Program-made: the position numbers and the translations under genes
Assembly (NCBI RefSeq): GCF_022690765.1
Contig: NZ_JALCZA010000045.1
Span: 1-37,374, forward strand
DNA length: 37,374 nucleotides
Direction: 5' to 3'
Source of the DNA: Anaeromyxobacter oryzisoli
GTDB taxonomy: Bacteria > Myxococcota > Myxococcia > Myxococcales > Anaeromyxobacteraceae
Shown here: piece after piece, positions 30,473 through 37,374 of the stretch
Position numbering within the stretch: position 1 is the stretch's first letter
How the letters are laid out: every line of letters starts with the position of its first letter
Notes under the pieces: generated by a model
Database searches by the model: none
Told to the model about the DNA's origin: nothing
Seen by the model: the letters and a program-made list of their open reading frames with translations, nothing else

Positions 30473-32073
30473 TGGGCTGGCGCGACGATCCGGTCGTTGA
30501 GCAGCCGGCCCGACCTGCGGCGACGCCACGGTGGGCGAGCGACCCCGAGGTCGGGGCGCTGCAGCCGCCGGAACTCCTCCCGTCGCACGCGGTCCCGGGC
30601 GTCGGCGAGACGGCGATTCGGCATGCCGCGAACGGGGCCGCGCTCGGCGGAGCCCCGCACCTGCGCGGCCTCTACGCCGCCGGCGCCGACGCTCCGCCGG
30701 GCGAGAACGGCCCGATGGACCCGCTCACGACCGCGGCCGACGTGGCGCGCGGCATCTGGCGCCGATTCCGCGGCGACAAGAGCGCGGAGGCGCGTTACCA
30801 GGCGGCGAAGAAGGAGGAAAACGAGGCTCTCCAGAGAAGCATGGCCGCTCATCCGGTGGTCGGTTTCGGTGCGGAGATCGCGGGCGGCGCTCCGCTCGGC
30901 GGGCTCGCGGCCTCCGTAGCGCCGACGATTCGAGGGGGCGGACTGCTCCCTCGAGCAGCGAACGCCGCTCTACAGGGTGGGGCCGTCGGCACGGTGTCGG
31001 GGCTCGTCTCGGGTGAGGACGCCGGTGAGATCGGTTCGCGGGCCGGGGTTGGAGCGCTGACGGGGAGCGCGCTCCCTCTCGCCGGTGCCGCATGGGGAGC
31101 AGCGAAGGGCGCACTCGGGCGCACGCTGATCCCGCGGCTCCGTGATATCGCGGTCGCCCAGGGCCGCAAGGTACTCACCGGCAACACCGCTCCGCTTGCC
31201 ACGCGCAAGCCACTCTCGCCGGAGGCGGTCCGAGTCGCGTACGAGGAAGGTGCGATCGGTCCGTTCGGGACCGTCGAGAAAGCGGCCGAGAAGCTCGGTG
31301 CCTCGCGTGAGGCCGTCGGCGATCAGTACGGCCAGATCATCGATGCGCTCGCAGCGAAGGGTGTCACCGGGCCCAAGGCGCAGGATCTCGCCGCCCAACT
31401 CGTCGCCGAAGCGACGGCGACCGAGGGTCGCACCCTCGGCAGCCCGACGCCGGGCCTGTTCCGTTCGACCGCGGACGAACTCACGAGCAAGCCGACCGAC
31501 GCGGCCGGTTACCTCGGGCTGGCGCAGGCCGAGAACATGAAGCGCACGCTCCAGCAGGCGGCGCGGTCCGAGTACGTGAAGGAGGGGCCGCAGTCGCTCG
31601 CGGGCGAGGCGAAAACCGGGATCGCGAGCCGGCTGCGCCAGGCGATCGAGGACGCCGTGTCCTCTCAGGCCTCCAAGGCGCCCGAGGAGGCCGCCGCGTT
31701 CGAGCCGGTGAAGGAGCGCCTCTCGCGCATCATCGAGGCATCGAACGCTGCGAACAGAGGAGCCGCTCGCGCGGCGAACCGCCAGACGCACGGGCTCGGG
31801 GCGAAGGTCATGGCCTCGGGAGCGCTCGCGCACGGCGGCGCGCCGGAAGCGGCCGTGACGCTCGCGGCATCGACCGCGGCCCGAAACCGGCTTCCCGCCA
31901 CGCTCGGATGGCTGGCGAACACCACGGCCGATGCTCTCGCACCAGGGGCGGCCACACCCCACCCGATGAGCCCGCAGATCGCGGCCCTCATCGCCTCGCT
32001 GCGGAAGCCGGGACTGCGACTCGCGCCGTCGGCGATGACGCCCGCGGCCGCGGACGAGGAGGGTGATCGCTGA
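30472..32073 (+). CDS. Large ejection/internal protein with glycine-zipper segments
   Basis: 533 aa. N-terminal tail with EVGALQPPELLPSHAVPGVG, then Gly/Ala-rich segments suited to membrane insertion: ALGGAPHLRGLYAAGA, GGAPLGGLAASVAPTI and GVGALTGSALPLAGAAWGAA. The C-terminal half is amphipathic helix. Such glycine zippers are typical of gp16-type and other podovirus pore-forming ejection proteins. It overlaps a 26-codon frame at its stop (TGATG). Confidence 0.62.
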   Translation: MGWRDDPVVEQPARPAATPRWASDPEVGALQPPELLPSHAVPGVGETAIRHAANGAALGGAPHLRGLYAAGADAPPGENGPMDPLTTAADVARGIWRRFRGDKSAEARYQAAKKEENEALQRSMAAHPVVGFGAEIAGGAPLGGLAASVAPTIRGGGLLPRAANAALQGGAVGTVSGLVSGEDAGEIGSRAGVGALTGSALPLAGAAWGAAKGALGRTLIPRLRDIAVAQGRKVLTGNTAPLATRKPLSPEAVRVAYEEGAIGPFGTVEKAAEKLGASREAVGDQYGQIIDALAAKGVTGPKAQDLAAQLVAEATATEGRTLGSPTPGLFRSTADELTSKPTDAAGYLGLAQAENMKRTLQQAARSEYVKEGPQSLAGEAKTGIASRLRQAIEDAVSSQASKAPEEAAAFEPVKERLSRIIEASNAANRGAARAANRQTHGLGAKVMASGALAHGGAPEAAVTLAASTAARNRLPATLGWLANTTADALAPGAATPHPMSPQIAALIASLRKPGLRLAPSAMTPAAADEEGDR

Positions 32074-32153
32074 TGACCCGGATGCTGCCGGACCAGACCA
32101 GGAACCCGACGATCACCCGCAGCAGGATTCGCACGAAGGAGAACGGTACATGA
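32073..32153 (+). CDS. Possible 26-residue coupling peptide
   Basis: ATG 32073 overlaps the preceding stop, TGA 32151-32153 overlaps the ATG of the fibre gene (ATGA), and AAGGAGA for the fibre gene lies inside it. The peptide (MTRMLPDQTRNPTITRSRIR at the start) is basic. It may be a real micro-gene or a reading frame that passes ribosomes to the fibre gene. Confidence 0.35.
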   Translation: MTRMLPDQTRNPTITRSRIRTKENGT

Positions 32154-33115
32154 AGCGAATCGGACTCGCCATCGCCCTCGGGGTCGCCCTGGCCCTCACG
32201 GGCACCGTCGCGCTCGCCGCCCGCAACAGCTCGGGGACGATGACGCTCCCCGCGGGCAACCCGTTCGTCCCGGGGACGGCGATCTCGTCCTCCGTGATGA
32301 ACAACACGATGACCGATCTGGCGAACGAGCTCACGAACTCGCTCGACCGGACCGGGCGGGGCGGGATGCTCGCTCCGATGCGTGGTCCCGACGGCTCGGT
32401 GACCGCGCCGACGCTCTCCTGGACGAACGAAACGAACAGCGGGCTCTACCGGATCAGCGCATCCGACCTCGGGCTCTCCGTCGGCGGAACGAAGCGGGTG
32501 GAGTGGACCTCGACCGGCGAAGTGCTCACCGGCACGCAGTCAATCAGCGGGAACACGTCGATCGGCGGGACGCTGGCCGTCACCGGCACGGCGACCCTCA
32601 CCGGGGCGACGACGCTGACGGGCGGCCTCGGAGGCAACCTGCCGGCGAACGCGTACTCGATCACCGGGCTCGCGACGCCCGTCAACTCCGGCGACGCGGC
32701 CACGAAGGGATACGTGGACGGGGCTGTCGTCGGGGCCGGTGTCGGGGCACCGGTGATGTCGGCGAGTTCCGGCACCTTCACGACGACGAGCACGGGGGGC
32801 TTCGTGAGTGTCACGAACCTCAGCGCCACGATTACGACCCACGGCAGTCCAGTGATGGTGATGGGAATTCCTGCCGACGCAACTTCTGGGTCCACCATCA
32901 ACAACTCGGCCACTTCTGGCGCAGGCACGTCGGTGATCCTTCAGCGCGACGGAACGAGCGTCGCCCGGTGGTACGCGGTGGCCCCGGCAGGAGTCACGAT
33001 CCAGTACGTCGACGTCCCCGCCGCGGGGTCGCATACGTACTCGGTCCTGGTAGAGGTCAACGGGTCCGGTACTGTCTACGTGACAGCGGTGAAGCTTGCG
33101 GCCATCGAGCTCTAG
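32150..33115 (+). CDS. Tail fibre protein with N-terminal signal-like sequence
   Basis: 321 aa from ATG 32150 with AAGGAGA. Residues 1-23 (MKRIGLAIALGVALALTGTV) continue to an ALA motif, a textbook Sec signal peptide, unexpected for a virion protein. Then a region with GLYRISASDLGLSVGGT, repeated Thr/Gly beta-steps (SIGGTLAVTGTATLTGATTL) as in a beta-helix, ATKGYVDGAV typical of fibre shafts before the tip, and a beta-rich C-terminal tip (TSTGGFVSVTNLSATITT). Probably the receptor-binding fibre. Either the leader is kept as a hydrophobic attachment helix, or the protein is exported. Confidence 0.72.
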   Translation: MKRIGLAIALGVALALTGTVALAARNSSGTMTLPAGNPFVPGTAISSSVMNNTMTDLANELTNSLDRTGRGGMLAPMRGPDGSVTAPTLSWTNETNSGLYRISASDLGLSVGGTKRVEWTSTGEVLTGTQSISGNTSIGGTLAVTGTATLTGATTLTGGLGGNLPANAYSITGLATPVNSGDAATKGYVDGAVVGAGVGAPVMSASSGTFTTTSTGGFVSVTNLSATITTHGSPVMVMGIPADATSGSTINNSATSGAGTSVILQRDGTSVARWYAVAPAGVTIQYVDVPAAGSHTYSVLVEVNGSGTVYVTAVKLAAIEL

Positions 33116-33119
33116 CGAC

Positions 33120-33392
33120 ATGAGCCCCGCCGCCACAGAGTTCGTGGAGCTCGGCCGCCTCGACGAGCGCGTCGAGCAGCTCGAGGACCGCGAGGACAAG
33201 CAGGACCGGCAGCTCGAGGAGCTCGGCGCCGGACTCGGCGCGATCCGCGAGGAGCTTGCCGGGATGCGGGGCGAGCTCCGAGGCGCCCTCTCGGCCTCGA
33301 AGGTCAGCGGGGCCGTTATCGGCGCGCTCGTTTCGGCGGTCGCGAGCGGGGCGCTCGCCCTGCTCGTGTTCCTGCTCAACAGGAGGCCGTGA
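33120..33392 (+). CDS. XhlA-like/holin-associated coiled-coil membrane protein
   Basis: 90 aa from ATG 33120. Coiled coil at 10-50 (LDERVEQLEDREDKQDRQLE), then a membrane helix about 63-87 (AVIGALVSAVASGALALLVF) and positive end NRRP. The layout is that of hemolysin XhlA-type proteins that work with holins. First gene of the lysis cassette. Confidence 0.65.
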   Translation: MSPAATEFVELGRLDERVEQLEDREDKQDRQLEELGAGLGAIREELAGMRGELRGALSASKVSGAVIGALVSAVASGALALLVFLLNRRP

Positions 33393-33838
33393 TGGCAGAG
33401 GATCCAAAGAGGACGTGGTCGATCGGGCTTCTCGCCCTGACGTTGTGGCGCGAGGCACGGGGGCAGCATCGCGCGGCGATCGAGGCGGTCGCGTGCTCGA
33501 TCATGAACCGGGTGGCTCGGCCGAGTTGGTGGGGCTCGACCGTGGCCGAGGTGCTCTCGAAGAAGTGGCAGTACTCGAGCCTCACCGACCCACACGACCC
33601 GCAGCTCACGCTGTGGCCGGCGGTCGACGGCGTGTTCCTCTCGTGCCTGGAGATCGCTCGGCTCGCGATCGATGGGCAGATCAAGAACGCCGTGCCGGGC
33701 GCGGACAGCTACCACGACACGTCGATCGCGCCGCCGGCGTGGACGAAGGCGGCGCGACGCGTGGGGCAGGTGGGCGCGTTCATCTTCTATGACACGGACC
33801 ACGACTACGAGCGCAAGGCGCTCGCGGAGGCTGCATGA
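33392..33838 (+). CDS. Endolysin: SleB-like cell wall hydrolase
   Basis: 148 aa from ATG 33392, with AGGAGG five bases upstream; GTG 33389 is possible. LLALTLWREARGQ and AIEAVACSIMNRVARP carry the SleB/Hydrolase_2 pattern (catalytic Glu in EARG, then NR), and the end has ADSYHDTSIAPPAWTKAARR. The family contains spore-cortex lytic transglycosylases and phage endolysins. No signal peptide, so holin-dependent release is expected. Flanked by holin-type genes. Confidence 0.85.
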   Translation: MAEDPKRTWSIGLLALTLWREARGQHRAAIEAVACSIMNRVARPSWWGSTVAEVLSKKWQYSSLTDPHDPQLTLWPAVDGVFLSCLEIARLAIDGQIKNAVPGADSYHDTSIAPPAWTKAARRVGQVGAFIFYDTDHDYERKALAEAA

Positions 33839-34107
33839 TCCCGCTCATCAAGGCCATCATCCACGCGCTGCTCTGGGACGAGCTCGCCGCGATCCGCTGG
33901 CTCCGTGGCGCCTGCCTCACGTTCGCCGCTGGCGGCGTCGCGTTCGCGGACCAGATCGCCGGCATCCTCGGCGAGGCCGGCGCGCCGCGCGTCGTTCAGG
34001 CGATCAAGCTGGTGGCGGTCGCCTGCGGCTTCCTTGGCGGCGCGATCACCGCCGGCCAGCGGAACCCGCCGGCGACCACGGCGCCGACGGCGGGGGGCAC
34101 GCCGTGA
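33835..34107 (+). CDS. Holin-like membrane protein
   Basis: 90 aa, ATG overlapping the endolysin stop. Two hydrophobic segments: about 22-45 (LRGACLTFAAGGVAFADQIA) and 52-73 (VVQAIKLVAVACGFLGGAIT), with a Pro/Thr tail. Typical size and position of a class II holin. Could alternatively be an antiholin, given the next gene. Confidence 0.62.
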   Translation: MIPLIKAIIHALLWDELAAIRWLRGACLTFAAGGVAFADQIAGILGEAGAPRVVQAIKLVAVACGFLGGAITAGQRNPPATTAPTAGGTP

Positions 34108-34373
34108 CCTTCCACGCTTGGTCCCTGTTCTTCTTGCGTCTCGGCGCCTGGCTCCTCGTGGGCGGCGCGTCCGGGCTCGTCGTGTGGGGCATCTTCGACC
34201 TGGTGGCGATCGCCCGGGGTGAGCTCGCCGGAAACTCGATCTCGCTCGCGGCGCAGCGCGCGCTGTACGCGGCGCCCCCCGGGCTCCTCATCGTCGTCAC
34301 CGCGGTGATCGTCCTCGTCATCGGGGTGCTCCTCGGCCACTTCGGATGGCCGCAGTACCGGAGCGCGCCGTGA
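34104..34373 (+). CDS. Second small membrane protein of the lysis cassette
   Basis: 89 aa, GTG 34104 overlapping the preceding stop. Two membrane helices, about 7-33 (FFLRLGAWLLVGGASGLVVW) and 57-80 (LLIVVTAVIVLVIGVLLGHF). With its neighbour it probably makes a holin/antiholin pair; which is which cannot be seen. Confidence 0.6.
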   Translation: MTFHAWSLFFLRLGAWLLVGGASGLVVWGIFDLVAIARGELAGNSISLAAQRALYAAPPGLLIVVTAVIVLVIGVLLGHFGWPQYRSAP

Positions 34374-35173
34374 TCGCGAGCGTGCGCGCGGTCCTCGAGG
34401 CGGCCCGACCCGGTGCGGCGCGCGCCGCGCGGTGGGCGTGGGAGCACCGGACCATCGTCCTCGCCGCCCTGGTGCTGCTCCTCGCCGCCGTGGGGCTGCG
34501 GTCCTGCCGGCGGGCGGAGCACGCCGAAGGGCAGGCCGCCGCGGCGGCCACCCGGTCCGCCGGCGAGGCGCGGGCGGAGGCCGCGGGGATCCCCGTGGTC
34601 CACGAGGTGCCCTCAGCCCAGGTGGCCGAGGAGCGGGCGCGGCTCGAGCGGGAGGATCCGGTCCTCCGGGACGAGCTCGCGCGCGCGGAGCGGGAGCTGG
34701 GGAAGCTGCGCGCCGAGCTCGTCGCGCGGGCGCAGGCGGCGCCGGCTCCGGTCACCGCCGCGCCGCGGCCGCCGCAGGCCGCGGGCGAGCCGTCGCGACC
34801 GACCGTGCTACTCCAGGGCGACCAGCTCCGCCTCGGCGCCGACCTGGTGGTCGCCCGGGCGCCGTCGGGCGCGCACGTCCTCGAGGGGACGCTCTACGCC
34901 AACCGCGACTCGGACGGCGCGCTCCTGGTCCGACAGACGATCTCGTCTCCCGTGACCGTCGCGGTCGAAGCGACCTCCGCCGCGGCGAGCTGCCAGGCCG
35001 CCCAGGACCGCGCCTGGCGCGTCGGCCCGGTGGGGGGCGCCTCGGGGTCGGGGTGGCTCGCCGGCGCGGCCTACGCGCGGCGGCTGGACCTGTGGGGCTG
35101 GCGCCCGGAGGCGCTCGTCACAGGGGCGGCCGGGCCGGGCCGCGCCGTGCTCCTGGGCGGCGTGCTGTTCTAG
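34370..35173 (+). CDS. Putative inner-membrane spanin-like protein
   Basis: 267 aa from GTG 34370, overlapping the previous stop (ATG 34346 is an alternative). A short cytoplasmic start, one membrane helix at about 28-45 (TIVLAALVLLLAAVGLRSC), a periplasmic coiled coil (VAEERARLEREDPVLRDELA and on), a Pro linker and a C-terminal beta-type domain with VLLQGDQLRLGADLVVAR. The orientation and coiled coil fit an i-spanin, but it is longer than usual and no separate lipoprotein o-spanin was found. Confidence 0.6.
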   Translation: MIASVRAVLEAARPGAARAARWAWEHRTIVLAALVLLLAAVGLRSCRRAEHAEGQAAAAATRSAGEARAEAAGIPVVHEVPSAQVAEERARLEREDPVLRDELARAERELGKLRAELVARAQAAPAPVTAAPRPPQAAGEPSRPTVLLQGDQLRLGADLVVARAPSGAHVLEGTLYANRDSDGALLVRQTISSPVTVAVEATSAAASCQAAQDRAWRVGPVGGASGSGWLAGAAYARRLDLWGWRPEALVTGAAGPGRAVLLGGVLF

Positions 35174-35387
35174 GGTGTCGCCGCGCGGTCAACTCCTCGA
35201 GCACGCGGTGGATGGGGCCAGCGTCTACCGAGAGGTGTACGACGCCACGGTACCAAGCCGCCGACGTCGCTCCTCCGAGACCCGTCGCGCCTCCTCCTGG
35301 ATCGTGGAGATGGCGCTCCAGGAGATCGGCTTCACCACCCTGGGGTTCTTCGCCCGCGACGCCGGCATACCAGCCCCGCTACCCTCA
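35174..35387 (+). other. Convergent intergenic region between lysis cassette and protease gene
   Basis: No gene is supported here. An 8-bp inverted repeat (35294-35301 with 35317-35324, loop 15) could end transcription from either side but has no T run. An open frame on the plus strand runs from here through the protease gene and is judged its antisense shadow. Confidence 0.45.
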
Positions 35388-36404
35388 TTACATTTGGGCT
35401 TCAGGGTGAACCTGCACTCCATTGCTGCCTCCATCGGATGGGCCATGAACCGCAGCCGGCGTAGCATCCGCAGGCTTCGAAGTCGGCTCGACCGGGATAA
35501 GTGTAGCGATCGGGTCGCCTGTCTCCAAGAACCCGACGTGATGCCCTGTAGGGAGGCCTGCGACAGCCATCCTGGCGAGCATCCCGATCGAGGTCTCGAT
35601 CTTCTCCGCCCGAAGCCCGATGGATGCCGCCTCGCGGACATCGATCACGAACTCGTGCTGCGGGTACCCGTTCGCGAGTTTCTCGGGAATGTCGCGCTCA
35701 TGGTCGTGGGTATACCCACCGGCGGACTGCAGCAAGCGCTTCGCATACTCCTGTCCAATCTCGAGCGCGCGCTTGTACCGTCCGAGGTCCATCGGGTCGA
35801 TCTGTTCAAACAGGGGGCGGACGACGGGAGCCGCGAACTCCGTCGCGAGTTTGAGGGAGTCCTTAATGCCTCGACCGGTCTGTCCCAGCACCAGCATCAT
35901 GGTTTCGTCGAGGAACCGGTGGCAAAAGCCGCTGACCGCTTCGAGCCCCTTCATGCCCTCGAGCGCGGAAATCCTTTCCTCCGGCTCGTGAGGATGCGGG
36001 ATCTGCGTGTCGATCGGCCCAAGTTCCGCGCCTTCCGCCATCAGGATCTGTTTCGCCCCAAGTGAAAGCAGTGTGGCGGCGCTCTTCGCTCGGCGTGGGA
36101 TGATAGCCGTGAACCCGGCCCCGTCATCGAACTCCTGCAGGAGCCGGGCGATCTTGTACGCAGATCCCGGGTATCCGCCGAGGGAATGAATGATGACGTC
36201 CAGCTTCGTCGCGCGCGGCAGCCCCTGAACGGCGATCCAGACCTTGTCGTAGCTGGAATTCGAAATTCCCTCGCCCTTCTCGTTGGGCGCGAACATGAGG
36301 ACTCGCGTCCCCCGCAGCGCCTCGATCGTCGCGACTAGGTCCGCCGAGCTGGGCATGTCTTCTCCAGCGGCGACGGCGCCGTTCACCTTGTGGGCGTCAG
36401 CCAT
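35388..36404 (-). CDS. SDH_sah-family ClpP/SppA-like serine protease (cargo gene)
   Basis: 338 aa from ATG 36404. Crotonase/ClpP-like fold signature: LDVIIHSLGGYPGSAYKIAR (68-87), then FTAIIPRRAKSAATLLSLGA with the likely nucleophile S108, then AELGPIDTQI (126-135), the mark of the SDH_sah (serine dehydrogenase proteinase) family. No signal peptide or membrane segment, so it should be cytosolic. It is the only gene opposing the late operon in the right arm and has its own promoter, typical of a moron expressed in lysogens. Substrate unknown; protection against other phages or protein turnover are only conjectures. Confidence 0.8.
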   Translation of the reverse strand: MADAHKVNGAVAAGEDMPSSADLVATIEALRGTRVLMFAPNEKGEGISNSSYDKVWIAVQGLPRATKLDVIIHSLGGYPGSAYKIARLLQEFDDGAGFTAIIPRRAKSAATLLSLGAKQILMAEGAELGPIDTQIPHPHEPEERISALEGMKGLEAVSGFCHRFLDETMMLVLGQTGRGIKDSLKLATEFAAPVVRPLFEQIDPMDLGRYKRALEIGQEYAKRLLQSAGGYTHDHERDIPEKLANGYPQHEFVIDVREAASIGLRAEKIETSIGMLARMAVAGLPTGHHVGFLETGDPIATLIPVEPTSKPADATPAAVHGPSDGGSNGVQVHPEAQM

Positions 36405-36411
36405 AGGGGGG

Positions 36412-36441
36412 ACTATATTTGGAGTCGCGTCGCAAGTGCAA
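36412..36441 (-). promoter_or_regulatory. Leaderless-type promoter of the protease gene
   Basis: Reverse strand: TTGCAC (36441-36436), an 18-base spacer and TATAGT (36417-36412), the best -10 match noted in the window. Only seven bases separate the -10 from the ATG and these are a C run with no ribosome site, so transcription should start at or next to the start codon. AT content rises sharply here. Confidence 0.65.
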
Positions 36442-36538
36442 CGCGGTGTGAAGCCGCTCAGCCCCGGCACACCTCGATGACCGCGGCGTCGGGTCGCAGT
36501 GATCACGCACGGTGCGGGTTCCGCTCTAGACTCCGGCC

Positions 36539-36922
36539 GTGGACTGGCGATGCGCCGTGTGTCGCTGCGGGTGGAAGACCGCTGTCCGGCGGTCGATCGC
36601 GCGTGGCACGTTCTTGCAGATTACGGCCGTCACGTGCAGCCCCGAGTGCCGAGACGAGCACGTACGGCGTGAGGGGACCCGGCGCTCGCGCGAACGGTAC
36701 CGGCGTGTCGAACGCGGCGCGCGCTGGACGTGTACCGTGTGCGGAGTCGGGAAGGCGGTGGCGGAGCGTCGGCGCAAGCGACGCGGGCTCGAACCGCTCC
36801 GCGGGCGCGCCAAGACGTGCTCGCCGGAGTGCCGCGCAGAGCGGAACCGGCGGGGAATGCGCGGAGAGCGCCTCCCACTGCCGCGCGGGATGCGGCCCTT
36901 CTACCGGAGGAGGCGCCGGTGA
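36539..36922 (+). CDS. Protein with duplicated CxxC...CSPEC zinc modules
   Basis: 127 aa from GTG 36539. Two similar halves: CAVC near residue 5 with TCSPECRDEHVRRE at about 38-51, and CTVC near 66 with TCSPECRAERNRRG at about 92-105. Each could bind one zinc through four Cys. The protein is very Arg-rich (ending RRRRR), so nucleic-acid binding is likely. The half pattern resembles treble-clef parts of HNH proteins without the HNH residues. It overlaps the last phage gene by four bases. Function unknown. Confidence 0.65.
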   Translation: MDWRCAVCRCGWKTAVRRSIARGTFLQITAVTCSPECRDEHVRREGTRRSRERYRRVERGARWTCTVCGVGKAVAERRRKRRGLEPLRGRAKTCSPECRAERNRRGMRGERLPLPRGMRPFYRRRRR

Positions 36923-37203
36923 CGGACCAGCTGCTCGAGCTCTGGGAGTTCCCCCGCGGGTTCGACCTCGGGAAGATCACCGAGATCGCGCAGGACCGGC
37001 TCACGCCTCCGGACCTCCGCGCGCAGCTCGTCACGAGCCGCGGCGATGTCCTCACCGCGCAGATCGTCGAGGGGAGGGCGACCGAAGGCACGGACTTCCT
37101 CGTCTACGTCCGAGGGCGCGGCGCGTTCGAGGTGCTGCGCCGCGAGGTGTGGCCGGGCGGGCGTGCTATGGTGACGCTCACGGCGTGGCCGATCGCCAAG
37201 TGA
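36919..37203 (+). CDS. Hypothetical protein next to attR
   Basis: 94 aa from GTG 36919 (GTGA overlap, GGAGG upstream). LLELWEFPRGFDLGKITEIA, QLVTSRGDVLTAQIVEGRAT, and GAFEVLRREVWPGGRAMVTL suggest a small alpha/beta fold. Not recognised. Coupled to the zinc-module gene and the last gene before attR. Confidence 0.55.
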   Translation: MTDQLLELWEFPRGFDLGKITEIAQDRLTPPDLRAQLVTSRGDVLTAQIVEGRATEGTDFLVYVRGRGAFEVLRREVWPGGRAMVTLTAWPIAK

Positions 37204-37331
37204 GGGCGCGTAGCGCGATGGCTCTGCGATTCCCACTCTGTTCCCACGCGCGTCGTCCGAGGACGTCCGAAGGCGGCCGCAAACGGTCTGATTTTACGGG
37301 ATCCGACCAGCCACAACCGCCATGGACGAGA
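37204..37331 (+). other. Right attP arm (non-coding)
   Basis: No gene. TTCCCAC occurs at 37230-37236 and 37241-37247, in the same orientation as a copy at 95-101 inside the left end, so these may be integrase arm sites. A relatively AT-rich run (about 37285-37300) may aid bending. The right end of the phage arm directly joins the attR core. Confidence 0.45.
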
Positions 37332-37374
37332 CTGCAAAACCCGTATTCGGCGGTTCGAATCCGCCCGGTGCCTC
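37332..37374 (+). repeat. attR core: 43-bp direct repeat
   Basis: Exact copy of 1-43 and thus a second 3' half of tRNA-Cys(GCA), without a 5' half or promoter next to it (the phage arm lies upstream). It marks the right prophage boundary. Confidence 0.96.

Noticed and set aside
35175-36065. Plus-strand frame of 296 codons opposite the protease gene
   Set aside because: It is antisense to a gene with clear SDH_sah motifs, and the first 70 codons show no recognisable features or ribosome site.
1-37374. CRISPR arrays, rRNA or insertion sequences
   Set aside because: No repeat-spacer array, rRNA-like stretch, transposase motif or terminal inverted repeat was seen.

Overview
The window is one complete, precisely bounded prophage of about 37.3 kb. 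The same 43 bases stand at both ends (1-43 and 37332-37374). They are the 3' half of a tRNA-Cys gene, from the anticodon loop with anticodon GCA to the discriminator base, so the element is integrated in tRNA-Cys(GCA). A tyrosine-recombinase gene lies just inside the left end. GC content is very high with GC-rich third codon positions, as in Anaeromyxobacter-like or other high-GC delta-proteobacterial hosts. That host assignment is an inference from composition and style, not a search result. The virion genes (portal of about 700 aa, scaffold, coat, gp4- and gp10-like tail-hub proteins, internal/ejection proteins, no tape measure or sheath) point to a short-tailed P22-like podovirus.

Layout. 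(1) 143-3189, rightward: integrase, then cargo: a two-membrane-segment protein with a GAF-like domain and a small coupled partner, and an HNH-like protein. (2) 3194-9877, leftward early operon: HTH excisionase-like protein, conserved phage protein, C5-cytosine methyltransferase, Zn/HTH protein, SSB-like protein, Sak4-like ATPase, Fe-S PD-(D/E)XK nuclease. (3) 9878-11455: immunity region with a small XRE repressor and two promoter/operator pairs of identical geometry, one driving the early operon and one the repressor. Three further leftward genes (9999-11147) lie between them. (4) 11543-14708, rightward early genes: second regulator, Acb2/Tad1-type anti-CBASS protein, adenine methyltransferase, replication protein with a DnaA-N-like domain and internal iterons, RuvC-like resolvase. 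(5) 14731-33115: packaging, head, tail hub, ejection and fibre genes. (6) 33120-35173: lysis cassette. (7) 35388-37203: leftward SDH_sah-type serine protease cargo gene with its own apparently leaderless promoter, then two small genes before attR.

How it works together (inference). The repressor binds 18-bp operators of form GGTGGT-N6-ACCACC to shut its own promoter and the recombination operon. The early operon supplies recombination and DNA modification. The right arm supplies replication from an origin inside the initiator gene, blocks CBASS signalling, and then runs headful-type packaging, assembly and lysis. The terminal cargo genes with their own promoters are probably expressed in the lysogen.

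The observations most worth following up are: a circularly permuted Fe-S RecB-like nuclease, with all motifs present but the N-terminal module moved to the C-terminus; the twin promoter/operator units with a probably leaderless repressor; an integrase lacking two canonical catalytic residues; the Acb2-like gene; the 2TM-GAF cargo cassette; and a remnant of an HTH-gene paralogue that brackets the HNH gene. No gene-free stretch exceeds about 300 bases.
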